DNA of 20,513 bases from DASZGL01 sp035938875 (GCA_035938875.1 DASZGL010000090.1:1-20513); one strand, 5' to 3'; shown: positions 1-7,175, counted from the stretch's first letter. A program made the numbers and translations. The notes: generated by a model not told the origin, from the letters alone.

Positions 1-2
1 CT

Positions 3-326
3 CGCAGCCTCGCCGTCTCCCTGGAGCGCGCCGGCGCTCTCGGCGAGGCGATCGCCATCTGCGAGCGGTGCCTCCGGCTGTGCGCCGAGATCGGGGAATG
101 GCGGCTCAGCCGGTTGCGCGGCGCTCCTCGCGGCGGCTGGCGTGCGGAGTGGCTGCGCCGTCGCAGCCGGCTGGCTGCACGAATCGCGCGCGCCTGCGCG
201 CGACCAGTCTCGAACCACGACCCAGCCCTTGGGGAGGTGTCCCCAGCCGCGCCTCAGAGGCCCCCGCCGACGTTGCTACTGGGCGCCGATGCCGGCGGCG
301 CCGCCACCGAGGTGTTGGCGTACTGA
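3..326 (+). CDS. 3' end of an unrecognised protein, TPR-like helical segment
   Basis: Only the last 107 codons are present; the start lies before the window. The frame beginning at base 3 has very strong G/C preference at third positions for about the first 60 codons, which argues for real coding. The first residues (SLERAGALGEAIAICERCL) have the small/hydrophobic spacing of a tetratricopeptide-type helix pair, and the next part is Arg-rich and helical. The final 35 or so codons are Pro/Ala-rich with no clear structure and overlap the 3' end of the convergent L,D-transpeptidase gene by 73 bp. The overlap raises the possibility of an earlier true end lost to a sequence error. No function can be assigned. 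Confidence 0.45.
   Translation, partial: RSLAVSLERAGALGEAIAICERCLRLCAEIGEWRLSRLRGAPRGGWRAEWLRRRSRLAARIARACARPVSNHDPALGEVSPAAPQRPPPTLLLGADAGGAATEVLAY
230..245 (-). terminator. Hairpin downstream of the L,D-transpeptidase gene
   Basis: Perfect 6-bp inverted repeat TGGGGA / TCCCCA around a GGTG loop. It begins 9 bp beyond the stop codon of the minus-strand L,D-transpeptidase gene, a normal place for a terminator. There is no T-tract, so it would be a weak or Rho-assisted terminator. It also lies inside the reading frame of the convergent partial gene. Confidence 0.35.
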
Positions 327-1522
327 TCGAAGGGGATCTGCCAGTCGCCTTCGCCGTCGCCGTAGTCAGCGGGGCGTGGGCTGTTGAGCACCTGGACGAC
401 GTCACCGATCTGGCTGAAGTACCAGAACTCCTGGGCGTCAGCGGGATTCATGTTGACGCAGCCGTGCGAGACATTGGCGTAGCCGTGCTGGGGGACGTTC
501 CAGTCGGCCATGTGGGTGTAGAAGCCGTTGGTGCTGATCGCCGTGTCCCAGAGCACGTCGCCGTCATATCCGCCAGGCGCGTTGACCGGGATTCCGACCG
601 TGGTCGAGACCATGCGCACCTTCTGCAGCTTGTACCAGACGAAGAGCGTTCCACCCAGCGTGGGAAACTCGGGACGCCCCCCGCTGATCGGATAGGTGCG
701 GATCAGCTTGTCGGTCTGGGAGACCTGCATCATGTGCGTGTTGAGGTCGATGACCGACACGTGCTTGTCGCCGATGTTGAACGTCTCCGACCATCCCGCC
801 AGTCCCCAGACGTTGTTGCCCACGTCGAGATCCGTGAAGTTGGCGTTGAGCTGCACCTTGGTACCCGCCTGCCAGAAGTCCTTGGGGCGGTAGTGCACCT
901 CGCGGTCGCTCACCCAGTGCCAGGCGCCATCCTGCTGTGGAGTTGACTGCACCTGGAGATGGTCGATGACCGTGGCCTGCTTGTCGGCCGCGATGGGGCT
1001 GTGAAAGCGCAGGATGACGGGCATACCCACGCCCACGGTGGCGCCGTCACCAGGGAAGGGGTCGGTGATCAGCCGAGTTGGCGTCGGAATTGTCGCAAAC
1101 TTCGCCAGCGCGGTTGCGGCGTCGCCGGTGACGCGCTGTGCCGACGCCTCAACGGTGTATGCCGTGTCGGGTGCGAGTGGAGCGCGCAGCGTCCAGGTGC
1201 GTCCCTTGTTGGAGAGCACACCGTCCAGCGGAGTCGGATCGCCGGCGGTGTGGACGATCACCGTGTCGAGGGTTCCGCCATTGGTGTTCACCACCACCTG
1301 CGCGTCCAGCCGAACACCGGATGTGCCGTCGGTAGGAGTGACGGTGATGTTGGGCGGATCCGGTGTCGCCAGCGCCAGCGGACCGCTGCCCGGTAACGAA
1401 GAGTTGCGCACCACCGGGCTGCCGGCTGCTGCACACGCCACGAGCAAAACGCCGCTGATGGCCGCGGCGAGTGGGGGGCGCGACAAAGATCGCGGCAACG
1501 GCATCAGCCTGAACACTACCAC
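254..1522 (-). CDS. L,D-transpeptidase lipoprotein (YkuD domain)
   Basis: Cell-wall enzyme that makes 3->3 (L,D) cross-links in peptidoglycan, acting outside the membrane. The 422-residue product has a lipoprotein signal peptide ending in the lipobox LVAC, with Cys30 as the lipidation site. Two Ig-like beta domains follow (about 55-145 and 150-250), then the YkuD catalytic domain (about 250-380) with His337 (FYTHMAD) and the signature SHGCVN at 352-357, nucleophile Cys355. This order matches mycobacterial Ldt enzymes of about 400-450 residues. The tail after about 400 is Ala/Ser/Gly-rich. The GTG start at 1522 is chosen because GGGAG lies 5 nt upstream; an ATG at 1504 (residue 7) is the alternative and would still leave a good signal peptide. 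It is divergent from the rhodanese gene, 110 bp away. Confidence 0.93.
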   Translation of the reverse strand: MVVFRLMPLPRSLSRPPLAAAISGVLLVACAAAGSPVVRNSSLPGSGPLALATPDPPNITVTPTDGTSGVRLDAQVVVNTNGGTLDTVIVHTAGDPTPLDGVLSNKGRTWTLRAPLAPDTAYTVEASAQRVTGDAATALAKFATIPTPTRLITDPFPGDGATVGVGMPVILRFHSPIAADKQATVIDHLQVQSTPQQDGAWHWVSDREVHYRPKDFWQAGTKVQLNANFTDLDVGNNVWGLAGWSETFNIGDKHVSVIDLNTHMMQVSQTDKLIRTYPISGGRPEFPTLGGTLFVWYKLQKVRMVSTTVGIPVNAPGGYDGDVLWDTAISTNGFYTHMADWNVPQHGYANVSHGCVNMNPADAQEFWYFSQIGDVVQVLNSPRPADYGDGEGDWQIPFDQYANTSVAAPPASAPSSNVGGGL

Positions 1523-1620
1523 TGGTGCTCCCAGACCTCAGGCACGAATCTGCACCGACGCGGCGCTCGGCACGGTCGGGTGACCGCGCCACCGGGGAAC
1601 GCCGGCGCGGCACCGCGGGT

Positions 1621-1626
1621 TACCGT
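1621..1626 (+). promoter_or_regulatory. -10 box TACCGT for a leaderless rhodanese transcript
   Basis: TACCGT fits the actinobacterial -10 pattern TANNNT and is followed by only 6 nt before the ATG at 1633, so transcription would start at or next to the A of the start codon. No Shine-Dalgarno sequence precedes this ATG, which agrees with a leaderless mRNA. No convincing -35 box is visible. Confidence 0.45.
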
Positions 1627-1632
1627 GAGCCG

Positions 1633-2463
1633 ATGACCTTCCCGCTCATCGGCGTCGACGAGCTCAGACGGCTCCTCGAGGAGGCCGCGCCACCGTCCTT
1701 GCTCGACGTCCGTTGGCGGCTGGGCGGGCCGCCCGGCCTCGAGGAGTACCAGCGGGGTCACCTTCCCGGGGCGTGTTTCGTCGACCTCGACAAGGACCTC
1801 GCCGGTCCCCCCGGCCCTGGCCGGCACCCACTGCCGGACGCGATGGCGTTCCAGGCGGCGATGCGCGGCTGCGGTGTCGACGCCGGCCGGCCGGTGGTTG
1901 CGTACGACGCGGCCGACTCCACCAGCGCCGCCCGCGCCTGGTGGTTGCTCACCTACTTCGGCCATGCCGCGACACGCGTCCTCGACGGCGGCCTCCGTGC
2001 CTGGACGCGCGCCGGGTTGCCGCTGAGCACGGCGATCGACGCACCGCCGCCCGGCGACTTCGTCGCCAGCCCGGGATGGCTGCCCGTCCTCGACGCCGTC
2101 AGCGCCGCCGCGCTCGCGGCTCGCGGCGTGCTCCTCGACGCCCGCGCCGTGGAGCGCTACCGAGGCGAGGTGGAGCCGATCGACCCCGTCGCCGGCCACA
2201 TTCCCGGCGCCGTCAGCGCCCCCACGTCGGGCAATGTCGACAGCGATGGCCACTTCCTCGAGCCCGGTGAGCTCCGCCGCCGCTTCGCCGAGCTCGGCGC
2301 CCTGCCCGGTGCCGCCGTCGGCGCCTATTGCGGATCTGGGGTCACCGCGGCGCACGAGGTCCTCGCCCTGGCGGTCGCCGGCATCGACGGCGCCCTCTAC
2401 GTCGGCTCGTGGAGCGACTGGATCACCGATCCCCGCCGCCCCGTGGCCAGGGAAGTGGCCTAG
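1633..2463 (+). CDS. sseA: Thiosulfate / 3-mercaptopyruvate sulfurtransferase, two rhodanese domains
   Basis: Cytoplasmic sulfur-transfer enzyme moving sulfane sulfur from thiosulfate or 3-mercaptopyruvate to an acceptor through a cysteine persulfide. The 276-residue product has the usual tandem arrangement: an inactive N-terminal rhodanese domain (about 5-130, with VVAYDAADSTSAARAWW where an active-site loop would be) and a catalytic C-terminal domain (about 150-272) with the loop CGSGVT at 233-238, Cys233 being the nucleophile. CGSGVTA is the typical loop of actinobacterial SseA-type enzymes, and the length is normal. The frame is open upstream to 1525, but ATG 1633 is chosen because family similarity begins there and a -10 box sits 6 nt before it. 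It ends 19 bp before the convergent thiolase gene. Thiosulfate and mercaptopyruvate preference cannot be separated from sequence. Confidence 0.9.
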   Translation: MTFPLIGVDELRRLLEEAAPPSLLDVRWRLGGPPGLEEYQRGHLPGACFVDLDKDLAGPPGPGRHPLPDAMAFQAAMRGCGVDAGRPVVAYDAADSTSAARAWWLLTYFGHAATRVLDGGLRAWTRAGLPLSTAIDAPPPGDFVASPGWLPVLDAVSAAALAARGVLLDARAVERYRGEVEPIDPVAGHIPGAVSAPTSGNVDSDGHFLEPGELRRRFAELGALPGAAVGAYCGSGVTAAHEVLALAVAGIDGALYVGSWSDWITDPRRPVAREVA

Positions 2464-2482
2464 TCTCGAACCTCGGGGTGGG

Positions 2483-3646
2483 TCAGTCGAGCCGCTCGAC
2501 GATCATCGCCATGCCCATGCCGCCGCCGACGCACATGGTCTCCAGGCCGATGGTCTTGTCGAGGGTGCGCAGGTCGTTGAGCAGGGTGCAGAGGATGCGT
2601 GCCCCGGTCATGCCGAAGGGATGGCCGAGGGCGATGGCGCCTCCGTGCGGGTTGAACCTGTCGCTGAAGGGGTCGACGCCGATGGCGCGCGCCGAGGGGA
2701 TGACCTGGGCGGCGAAGGCTTCGTTGAGCTCGACGACGTCGACGTCGTCGATGCTCATGCCGGCACGTGACAGCGCCCGTCGTGAGGCCTCGATGGGGCC
2801 GAGGCCCATGTACTCGGGAGCCAGCGACGAAACCCCGGTGGCGACGACGCGCGCGATCGGTGTGACGCCGAGCTCGGCGGCGCGGACATCGGACATGACC
2901 ACCACGGCGGCGGCGCCGTCGTTGAGTGGGCAGGAGTTGCCCGCGGTCACCGAGCCGTCCTCGCGAAACACCGGTTTGAGCGTCGCCAGCACCTCGACCG
3001 TGGTCCCCGGCCGGGGACCATCGTCCTTGGTCATCGTCGACCCGTTGGCTAGGGGCACCGGCACGAGCTCGCGGTCGAAGAACCCGGACTCCTGGGAGGC
3101 CACCGCACGGTTCTGGCTCTGTGCGGCGTACCTGTCCTGCTCCTCGCGGGAGATCTCCTCGCGCCGGGCGACGTTCTCCGCCGTCTGACCCATCGCGATG
3201 TAGACGTCGGGGTAGCCCTCGGAGTTGCCTGGCTGAAGCTTGGGGTTCTGGCACTGGGGCATGTCCGACGTTCCGTTGAGGAAGCGGCTGACACACTCGA
3301 CGCCGACACTGAGGAAGACATCACCCTCGCCGGCCTTGATGGCGTGCGCCGCCATTCGTGTCGACTGCAGGGAGGATGCGCAGTAGCGGGTGATCGTCGT
3401 CCCCGGGATGTCCATGTGCGCCAGCAGGCCGATGTTGCGGCCCATGTTGAACCCCTGCTCGCCGCCGGGAAGACCGCAGCCGCAGATGAGGTCCTCGATG
3501 CTGCCGCGGTCCAGCTCCGGCAGTCGTTCAAGAGTCTTCTCCACGATGAAGGCTCCCAGGTCGTCGGGCCGCCAGTCGATGAGCGATCCCTTCATTGCCC
3601 GCCCGATGGGAGTGCGGGCGGCGGCGACGATGACGGCTTCGGGCAC
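2483..3646 (-). CDS. Thiolase (acetyl-CoA C-acyltransferase)
   Basis: Cytoplasmic thiolase of fatty-acid or related acyl-CoA metabolism, catalysing cleavage of 3-ketoacyl-CoA or the reverse condensation. The 387-residue length is typical. Visible motifs: acylation nucleophile Cys89 in YCASSLQ, NEAFA at 308-312, catalytic His342 in ALGHPFGMTGAR, and the second catalytic Cys372 in CVGGGMG. All key residues are present. The start is GTG 3646, with GAGG about 7 nt upstream and the standard N-terminus PEAVIVAAARTPIG. The same frame stays open upstream to 4537, but that part is antisense to the reductase gene. It is divergent from the double-SDR reductase-like gene, which also fits lipid metabolism, and the two share a 150-bp control region. 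Degradative or biosynthetic direction and chain length are not decidable. Confidence 0.94.
   Translation of the reverse strand: MPEAVIVAAARTPIGRAMKGSLIDWRPDDLGAFIVEKTLERLPELDRGSIEDLICGCGLPGGEQGFNMGRNIGLLAHMDIPGTTITRYCASSLQSTRMAAHAIKAGEGDVFLSVGVECVSRFLNGTSDMPQCQNPKLQPGNSEGYPDVYIAMGQTAENVARREEISREEQDRYAAQSQNRAVASQESGFFDRELVPVPLANGSTMTKDDGPRPGTTVEVLATLKPVFREDGSVTAGNSCPLNDGAAAVVVMSDVRAAELGVTPIARVVATGVSSLAPEYMGLGPIEASRRALSRAGMSIDDVDVVELNEAFAAQVIPSARAIGVDPFSDRFNPHGGAIALGHPFGMTGARILCTLLNDLRTLDKTIGLETMCVGGGMGMAMIVERLD
2486..2500. terminator. Short hairpin between convergent rhodanese and thiolase genes
   Basis: Perfect inverted repeat GTCGAG-CCG-CTCGAC, 23 bp past the rhodanese stop and inside the last codons of the thiolase gene. 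The 3-nt loop and absence of a T-tract make it only a weak candidate for ending the rhodanese transcript. Confidence 0.22.
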
Positions 3647-3745
3647 GGATTCACCTCGTTCTGACCTGGGGTGACGGTGAGCGTACGACTCGCCCTCGGC
3701 GGCGTGCTCCGCGCCGCCGCCACCACAGCGCGCCGGGCTTGGACG

Positions 3746-3751
3746 TATCCT
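3746..3751 (+). promoter_or_regulatory. -10 box TATCCT of the double-SDR gene
   Basis: TATCCT matches TANNNT and would place the transcription start near 3757-3758, giving a leader of about 40 nt to the GTG at 3797 with an AGGAGG ribosome-binding site inside it. No good -35 box is seen. The palindrome at 3760-3774 directly follows the predicted start point. Confidence 0.35.
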
Positions 3752-3759
3752 GCCGATCT

Positions 3760-3774
3760 CACGGAATATCCGTG
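3760..3774. promoter_or_regulatory. 15-bp palindromic operator candidate between thiolase and reductase genes
   Basis: CACGGA-ATA-TCCGTG, perfect 6-bp arms and a 3-bp A/T centre in an otherwise GC-rich region. Its size and symmetry suit a dimeric TetR- or GntR-type repressor. It overlaps the first transcribed bases predicted from the TATCCT box and lies between two divergent lipid-metabolism genes, so it could control both. No regulator gene is adjacent. Confidence 0.4.
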
Positions 3775-3796
3775 CGGCGAGGAGGACCAGAGCACC

Positions 3797-5782
3797 GTGC
3801 AGTACTTCGTCACCGGGGCGACCGGATTCATCGGGCGGCACCTCCTGCCCCTGTTGCTCGCCCGCGGGGGCGACATCGCCGTTCTCGTCAGGCCGGGCTC
3901 GCGGCATCGTTTCGCGGCGCTTCGCGAGCAGCTCGATCCCGACGGCACACGGCTGCGCGCGGTCATCGGCGACATCGCCGAGCCCCAACTCGGCATCGCC
4001 GCCGACGACGTCGAAAGCCTGCGCGGCGCCCACGTCTTCCACCTGGCTGCCATCTACGACCTGCTCGCCGACGAGCAGGAGACCGAGCGGGCCAACATCC
4101 TTGGCACCCGGCACACCGTCGAACTGGCCAACGAGATCGGTGCCGCCTGCGTCCACCACGTCAGCTCCATCGCCGTCGCCGGACGCTACCAGGGGCACTT
4201 CACCGAGTCGATGTTCGACGAGGGGCAGCAGCTCGACCACGCATATTTCCGCACCAAGTACGAAGCCGAGGCGATCGTGCGTCGCGAGGCCACCGTCCCG
4301 TGGCGCGTGTACCGGCCGGGAATGGTCATCGGCTCGTCGGAGACCGGCGAGGCCGACCGCGTCGACGGTCCTTACTACGCCTTCAAGCTGATCCAGACAC
4401 TGCGCGACTCCTTCCCTCAGTGGGTGCCCTTCACCGGCCCCGAGGGCGGTCCCCTCAACCTGGTTCCTGTCGACTTTGTCGCCAAGGCGCTGGACCACAT
4501 CGCCCACATCCCCGGCCGCGACGGCGAGGCCTTCCACCTCGTCGACCCCGACCCGCTCTCACTGGGTGACACGCTCAACACCTTCTGCCGCGCCGCCCAT
4601 GCCCCGGAGTTCGCGCTGCGCTTCGACCGGCGCATGGCCAAACTCATCCCCGGCAACACGCTCAACGTCGTCGCCGAGGTGCCCGCCGTCAAGCGCGTCG
4701 TCAAACAGATCCTCGATCGCTTCGGCATCCCCGAGACGGCACTGAAGTACATGGACTACCCGTGCAGCTTCGACGCGGCCAACGCCACCGAGGCGCTCAA
4801 GGGGAGCGGTATCAGCTGCCCGCCACTGCATCAGTACGCGTGGCGCATCTGGGATTACTGGGAGCGGCACCTCGATCCCGAGCTACCCACCGAGCGCAAC
4901 CTGCGCCGGGTGCTTGGTGACAAGGTTGTCCTCATCACCGGTGCCTCGAGCGGCATCGGTCGGTCGGTGGCGCTGCGGGTCGCGTCGGCGGGGGCAACGA
5001 CCATCTGCGTCGCCCGCGGCGAGGAGAAGCTCCAGGAGCTCAAGGCGGAGATCGATGCCGCCGGCGGCAAGGCCTTCATCTATCCCACCGATCTGAGCAA
5101 CGTCGACGCCTGCCGCGACATGGTCAGCCGGGTGATCACCGAGCACGATCGCGTCGATGTGCTGGTCAACAACGCTGGACGCAGCATCCGCCGCGCTGTG
5201 CTGCAGTCACTCGATCGGTTCCACGATTTCGAGCGCACCATGCAGCTCAACTACTTCGGCGCCATCGCCATGATCATGGCGGTGCTGCCGGGGATGCGCG
5301 AGCGCGGCAACGGTCAGATCATCAACGTCTCCAGCATCGGCGCCCAGACATATCCGCCGCGCTTCGCCGCCTACGTCGCATCCAAGGCGGCTCTCGACGC
5401 CTTCTCGCGATGCCTCGCGCCGGAGGTGACCGCGGACGGTGTCGCCATCACCGAGATTCACATGCCGCTGGTGCGCACTCCGATGATCGCGCCCACGTCG
5501 ATCTACAAGTCGTTCCCGACCATCAGCCCAGAAGAAGCCGCCGAGATGGTGATCAGCGCCATGATCAAGCGGCCGCACGAGGTGTCGACGCGCCTGGGCA
5601 AGTTCGGCCAGGTGACCAATGCTGTGGCTCCGGGACTGGCCCAGCTGCTGATGACCGCGGCCTACGCGATCCTCCCCGACAGCGCACCGAAGCCTGGTGA
5701 AGATGGCGCCAAGCGCGAGCCGGCCCAGGTGACGCCGGAGGCGTACGCGCTCAGCCAGTTGATGCGCGGCATCCATCTGTAA
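3797..5782 (+). CDS. Double short-chain dehydrogenase, acyl-CoA-reductase-like
   Basis: Two NAD(P)-binding reductase domains in one 661-residue chain. The N-terminal extended SDR (about 2-340) starts directly with YFVTGATGFIG and has Y150xxxK154; it resembles thioester-reductase or male-sterility type domains. After a linker at about 345-372 comes a classical SDR (373-600) with TGASSGIG (381-388), NNAG (458-461), Ser512/513 and Y526xxxK530, so both sites look intact. The arrangement and length match mycobacterial proteins of the AcrA1 (Rv3391) type, annotated as fatty acyl-CoA reductases that make aldehyde or alcohol for wax-type lipids; that role is inferred by family. The start is GTG 3797, immediately before the Rossmann motif, with AGGAGG about 12 nt upstream. 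The open frame continues upstream to 3671 with no protein-like sequence. Divergent from the thiolase. Confidence 0.85.
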   Translation: MQYFVTGATGFIGRHLLPLLLARGGDIAVLVRPGSRHRFAALREQLDPDGTRLRAVIGDIAEPQLGIAADDVESLRGAHVFHLAAIYDLLADEQETERANILGTRHTVELANEIGAACVHHVSSIAVAGRYQGHFTESMFDEGQQLDHAYFRTKYEAEAIVRREATVPWRVYRPGMVIGSSETGEADRVDGPYYAFKLIQTLRDSFPQWVPFTGPEGGPLNLVPVDFVAKALDHIAHIPGRDGEAFHLVDPDPLSLGDTLNTFCRAAHAPEFALRFDRRMAKLIPGNTLNVVAEVPAVKRVVKQILDRFGIPETALKYMDYPCSFDAANATEALKGSGISCPPLHQYAWRIWDYWERHLDPELPTERNLRRVLGDKVVLITGASSGIGRSVALRVASAGATTICVARGEEKLQELKAEIDAAGGKAFIYPTDLSNVDACRDMVSRVITEHDRVDVLVNNAGRSIRRAVLQSLDRFHDFERTMQLNYFGAIAMIMAVLPGMRERGNGQIINVSSIGAQTYPPRFAAYVASKAALDAFSRCLAPEVTADGVAITEIHMPLVRTPMIAPTSIYKSFPTISPEEAAEMVISAMIKRPHEVSTRLGKFGQVTNAVAPGLAQLLMTAAYAILPDSAPKPGEDGAKREPAQVTPEAYALSQLMRGIHL

Positions 5783-5887
5783 CGTCGTTCCGGTGCGAGG
5801 GTATCGGCCGCTGACACGCTGTTGCTAGGATGCGGCGACGCTGGGTACGCCGTTGGTCGCGGCGGCGCAGGCACGAAGGGGTGAACC

Positions 5888-6367
5888 ATGAATGCTCGGC
5901 TCCTCGTTCTCATGTTGGCCGGCGCGGCTTCAGCTGTCGCATGTGGATCGACTACCACCGACTCCGCATCAACCGGCGGCGGGGCGCAATCGAGCAGCTC
6001 CAGCCAGTCGAGCAGCCCGTCGTCGAGCTCGTCGTCCAGCCCCGGCGCGGTCGCCGGTGGGAACGGGCAGCTGACGCTCTCGGGCGGGTTAACCGGCACC
6101 GTCAGCGGCAATGTCCAGTGCGTGAAGCTCGACAGTGGCTTCTACAACATCACCTTCGCCGGCACGACGCAGGACGTGCGTGTCACCGCCACCGACGATT
6201 CGGGCGGGAAGGGGGTGCTCACATCCAGCGCAACCGGGAAGAACTACGTCTTCGGAGGGACGGGGAAGATCACCGTCGACGCCAAGTCGGCGACCTTCAC
6301 CGGCGCGGTCTTTTCCGCCTTCGGCGGGTCAGGCGACGTGACCGTCAACGGCAAGGTCAGCTGTTAG
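5888..6367 (+). CDS. Small LpqH-like lipoprotein
   Basis: Exported lipid-anchored protein of 159 residues. Its signal peptide ends in AVAC with Cys19 as the lipidation site, followed by a Ser/Gly-rich flexible linker (about 20-58, including a long Ser run at 35-51) and a small beta-rich domain (60-159). Cys78 (GNVQC) and the C-terminal residue Cys159 (NGKVSC) could form a disulfide. The length, Ser/Thr linker, a Cys after a GxVxC segment and a Cys at the extreme C-terminus all recall the mycobacterial 19-kDa antigen LpqH family; this is pattern recognition, not an alignment. A clear ribosome-binding site AAGGGGTG precedes the ATG. The gene is separated by 105 bp from the reductase gene upstream and is probably transcribed alone. 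It shares a terminator hairpin with the convergent hisN gene. Confidence 0.8.
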   Translation: MNARLLVLMLAGAASAVACGSTTTDSASTGGGAQSSSSSQSSSPSSSSSSSPGAVAGGNGQLTLSGGLTGTVSGNVQCVKLDSGFYNITFAGTTQDVRVTATDDSGGKGVLTSSATGKNYVFGGTGKITVDAKSATFTGAVFSAFGGSGDVTVNGKVSC

Positions 6368-6372
6368 CCTGA

Positions 6373-6403
6373 CCGCGTTGCGCCGCTCAACGGCGTAGCG
6401 CGG
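6373..6403. terminator. 13-bp bidirectional terminator hairpin
   Basis: The stem runs from 6373 to 6385 and pairs with 6391 to 6403 around the loop CTCAA: 13 consecutive pairs, two of them G-U type. It starts 6 bp after the lipoprotein stop codon. The hisN stop codon (6387-6389) lies in the loop, so the same structure would end both converging transcripts. There is no T-tract on either side. Confidence 0.6.
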
Positions 6404-7151
6404 CGATCACCGCGTCGTGGAGCCGGCCGTTGCTGCTGACCACCGACCCGGTGTCGATGCGATCGCGACCGTCGATGTCGGTGACGCGACCGCCAGCCTC
6501 CTCGACGATCACCTTGGCTGCGGCGATATCCCAGGGTGACACCGGCATCTCGGCCGCGATGTCGATTGACCCTTCGGCGACGAGCGCATGCGACCACAGG
6601 TCACCGAGCCCGCGCGCCGCCCAGCATCGGCTGGCCAGCGCCGTGTAGCGATCCAGGAGACCGCGCGTTTTGGCGAAACCCGTGTAGTCCGTCGTCGAGA
6701 TGTAGGCGTCCTCGACCTGGTGGATCGTCGAGACCTCGATGCGTCCCCGGTCGTTGAAGGCGCCTTCGCCGCGGGCTGCCCACCAGCGCTGGCCGAGCGC
6801 TGGCGCACTGGCGACCCCGGCCACCAACCGCCCCTCGACCTCCAGCGCGATGAGCGTTCCCCATGCGGGCACACCGCGGACGTAGTTGCGGGTGCCGTCG
6901 ATGGGATCGATGATCCAGCGCCGGCGTGCACCGCTGGCGGTTTCGCCCTGCTCCTCACCGAGTATCGCGTCGCCTGGGAAGTACCGCGACAACCGTTGTC
7001 GAAGCTCATCCTCGACGGCCCGGTCGACCTCGGTCACGGGCGACGTGTCGGCCTTGGTCTCGACGCGCAGGTCGCGGGAACGAAAGCGCGGCAGGCTGAT
7101 CGAGTCGGCGAGGTCGGCGAGCTCCAGCGCCAGAGCGAGGTCGGGCGACAC
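6387..7151 (-). CDS. hisN: Histidinol-phosphatase, inositol-monophosphatase fold
   Basis: Mg2+-dependent phosphatase of the inositol monophosphatase superfamily, 254 residues. Metal-binding motifs are all present: GEE at 65-67, DPIDGT at 82-87 and WD at 207-208. The sequence follows the actinobacterial HisN (Rv3137-type) closely, for example the N-terminus with ALALELADLAD, TKADTSPVTEVDRAVE, RGVPAWGTLIAL and RWWAARGEGAF. This makes histidinol-phosphate dephosphorylation in histidine biosynthesis the best call over a general inositol phosphatase. The GTG start at 7151 aligns with the family N-terminus; it has no Shine-Dalgarno sequence but a TAACCT box 6 nt upstream, so the mRNA is probably leaderless. 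No other his gene is nearby, as is often the case for hisN. It is divergent from the dioxygenase-like gene, 24 bp apart. Confidence 0.9.
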   Translation of the reverse strand: MSPDLALALELADLADSISLPRFRSRDLRVETKADTSPVTEVDRAVEDELRQRLSRYFPGDAILGEEQGETASGARRRWIIDPIDGTRNYVRGVPAWGTLIALEVEGRLVAGVASAPALGQRWWAARGEGAFNDRGRIEVSTIHQVEDAYISTTDYTGFAKTRGLLDRYTALASRCWAARGLGDLWSHALVAEGSIDIAAEMPVSPWDIAAAKVIVEEAGGRVTDIDGRDRIDTGSVVSSNGRLHDAVIAALRR

Positions 7152-7157
7152 GAGGCA

Positions 7158-7167
7158 AGGTTAGACT
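7158..7167. promoter_or_regulatory. Overlapping divergent -10 boxes of two leaderless genes
   Basis: On the minus strand TAACCT (7163 to 7158) is followed by 6 nt and the hisN GTG. On the plus strand TAGACT (7162-7167) is followed by 8 nt and the ATG at 7176. Both fit TANNNT and share two base pairs, so polymerase could occupy only one promoter at a time. Neither gene has a Shine-Dalgarno sequence. Confidence 0.5.
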
Positions 7168-7175
7168 CCCGAGCC

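Noticed and set aside
68..946. A 292-codon plus-strand open frame at the window start
   Set aside because: It is antisense to the L,D-transpeptidase gene, and its codon pattern does not resemble coding sequence as well as frame 3 does for the first part.
3647..4537. Upstream extension of the thiolase frame, giving a 684-residue protein
   Set aside because: The extension is antisense to the double-SDR gene and looks non-coding. The GTG at 3646 has a ribosome-binding site and the standard thiolase N-terminus.
5826..5831. TAGGAT as -10 box of the lipoprotein gene
   Set aside because: It fits TANNNT, but no -35 box lies at a usable distance and the start codon is more than 50 nt away; too weak to list.
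5990..6045. Short repetitive stretch in the lipoprotein gene
   Set aside because: It is a run of mixed Ser codons encoding the linker, not a DNA tandem repeat or CRISPR-like array.
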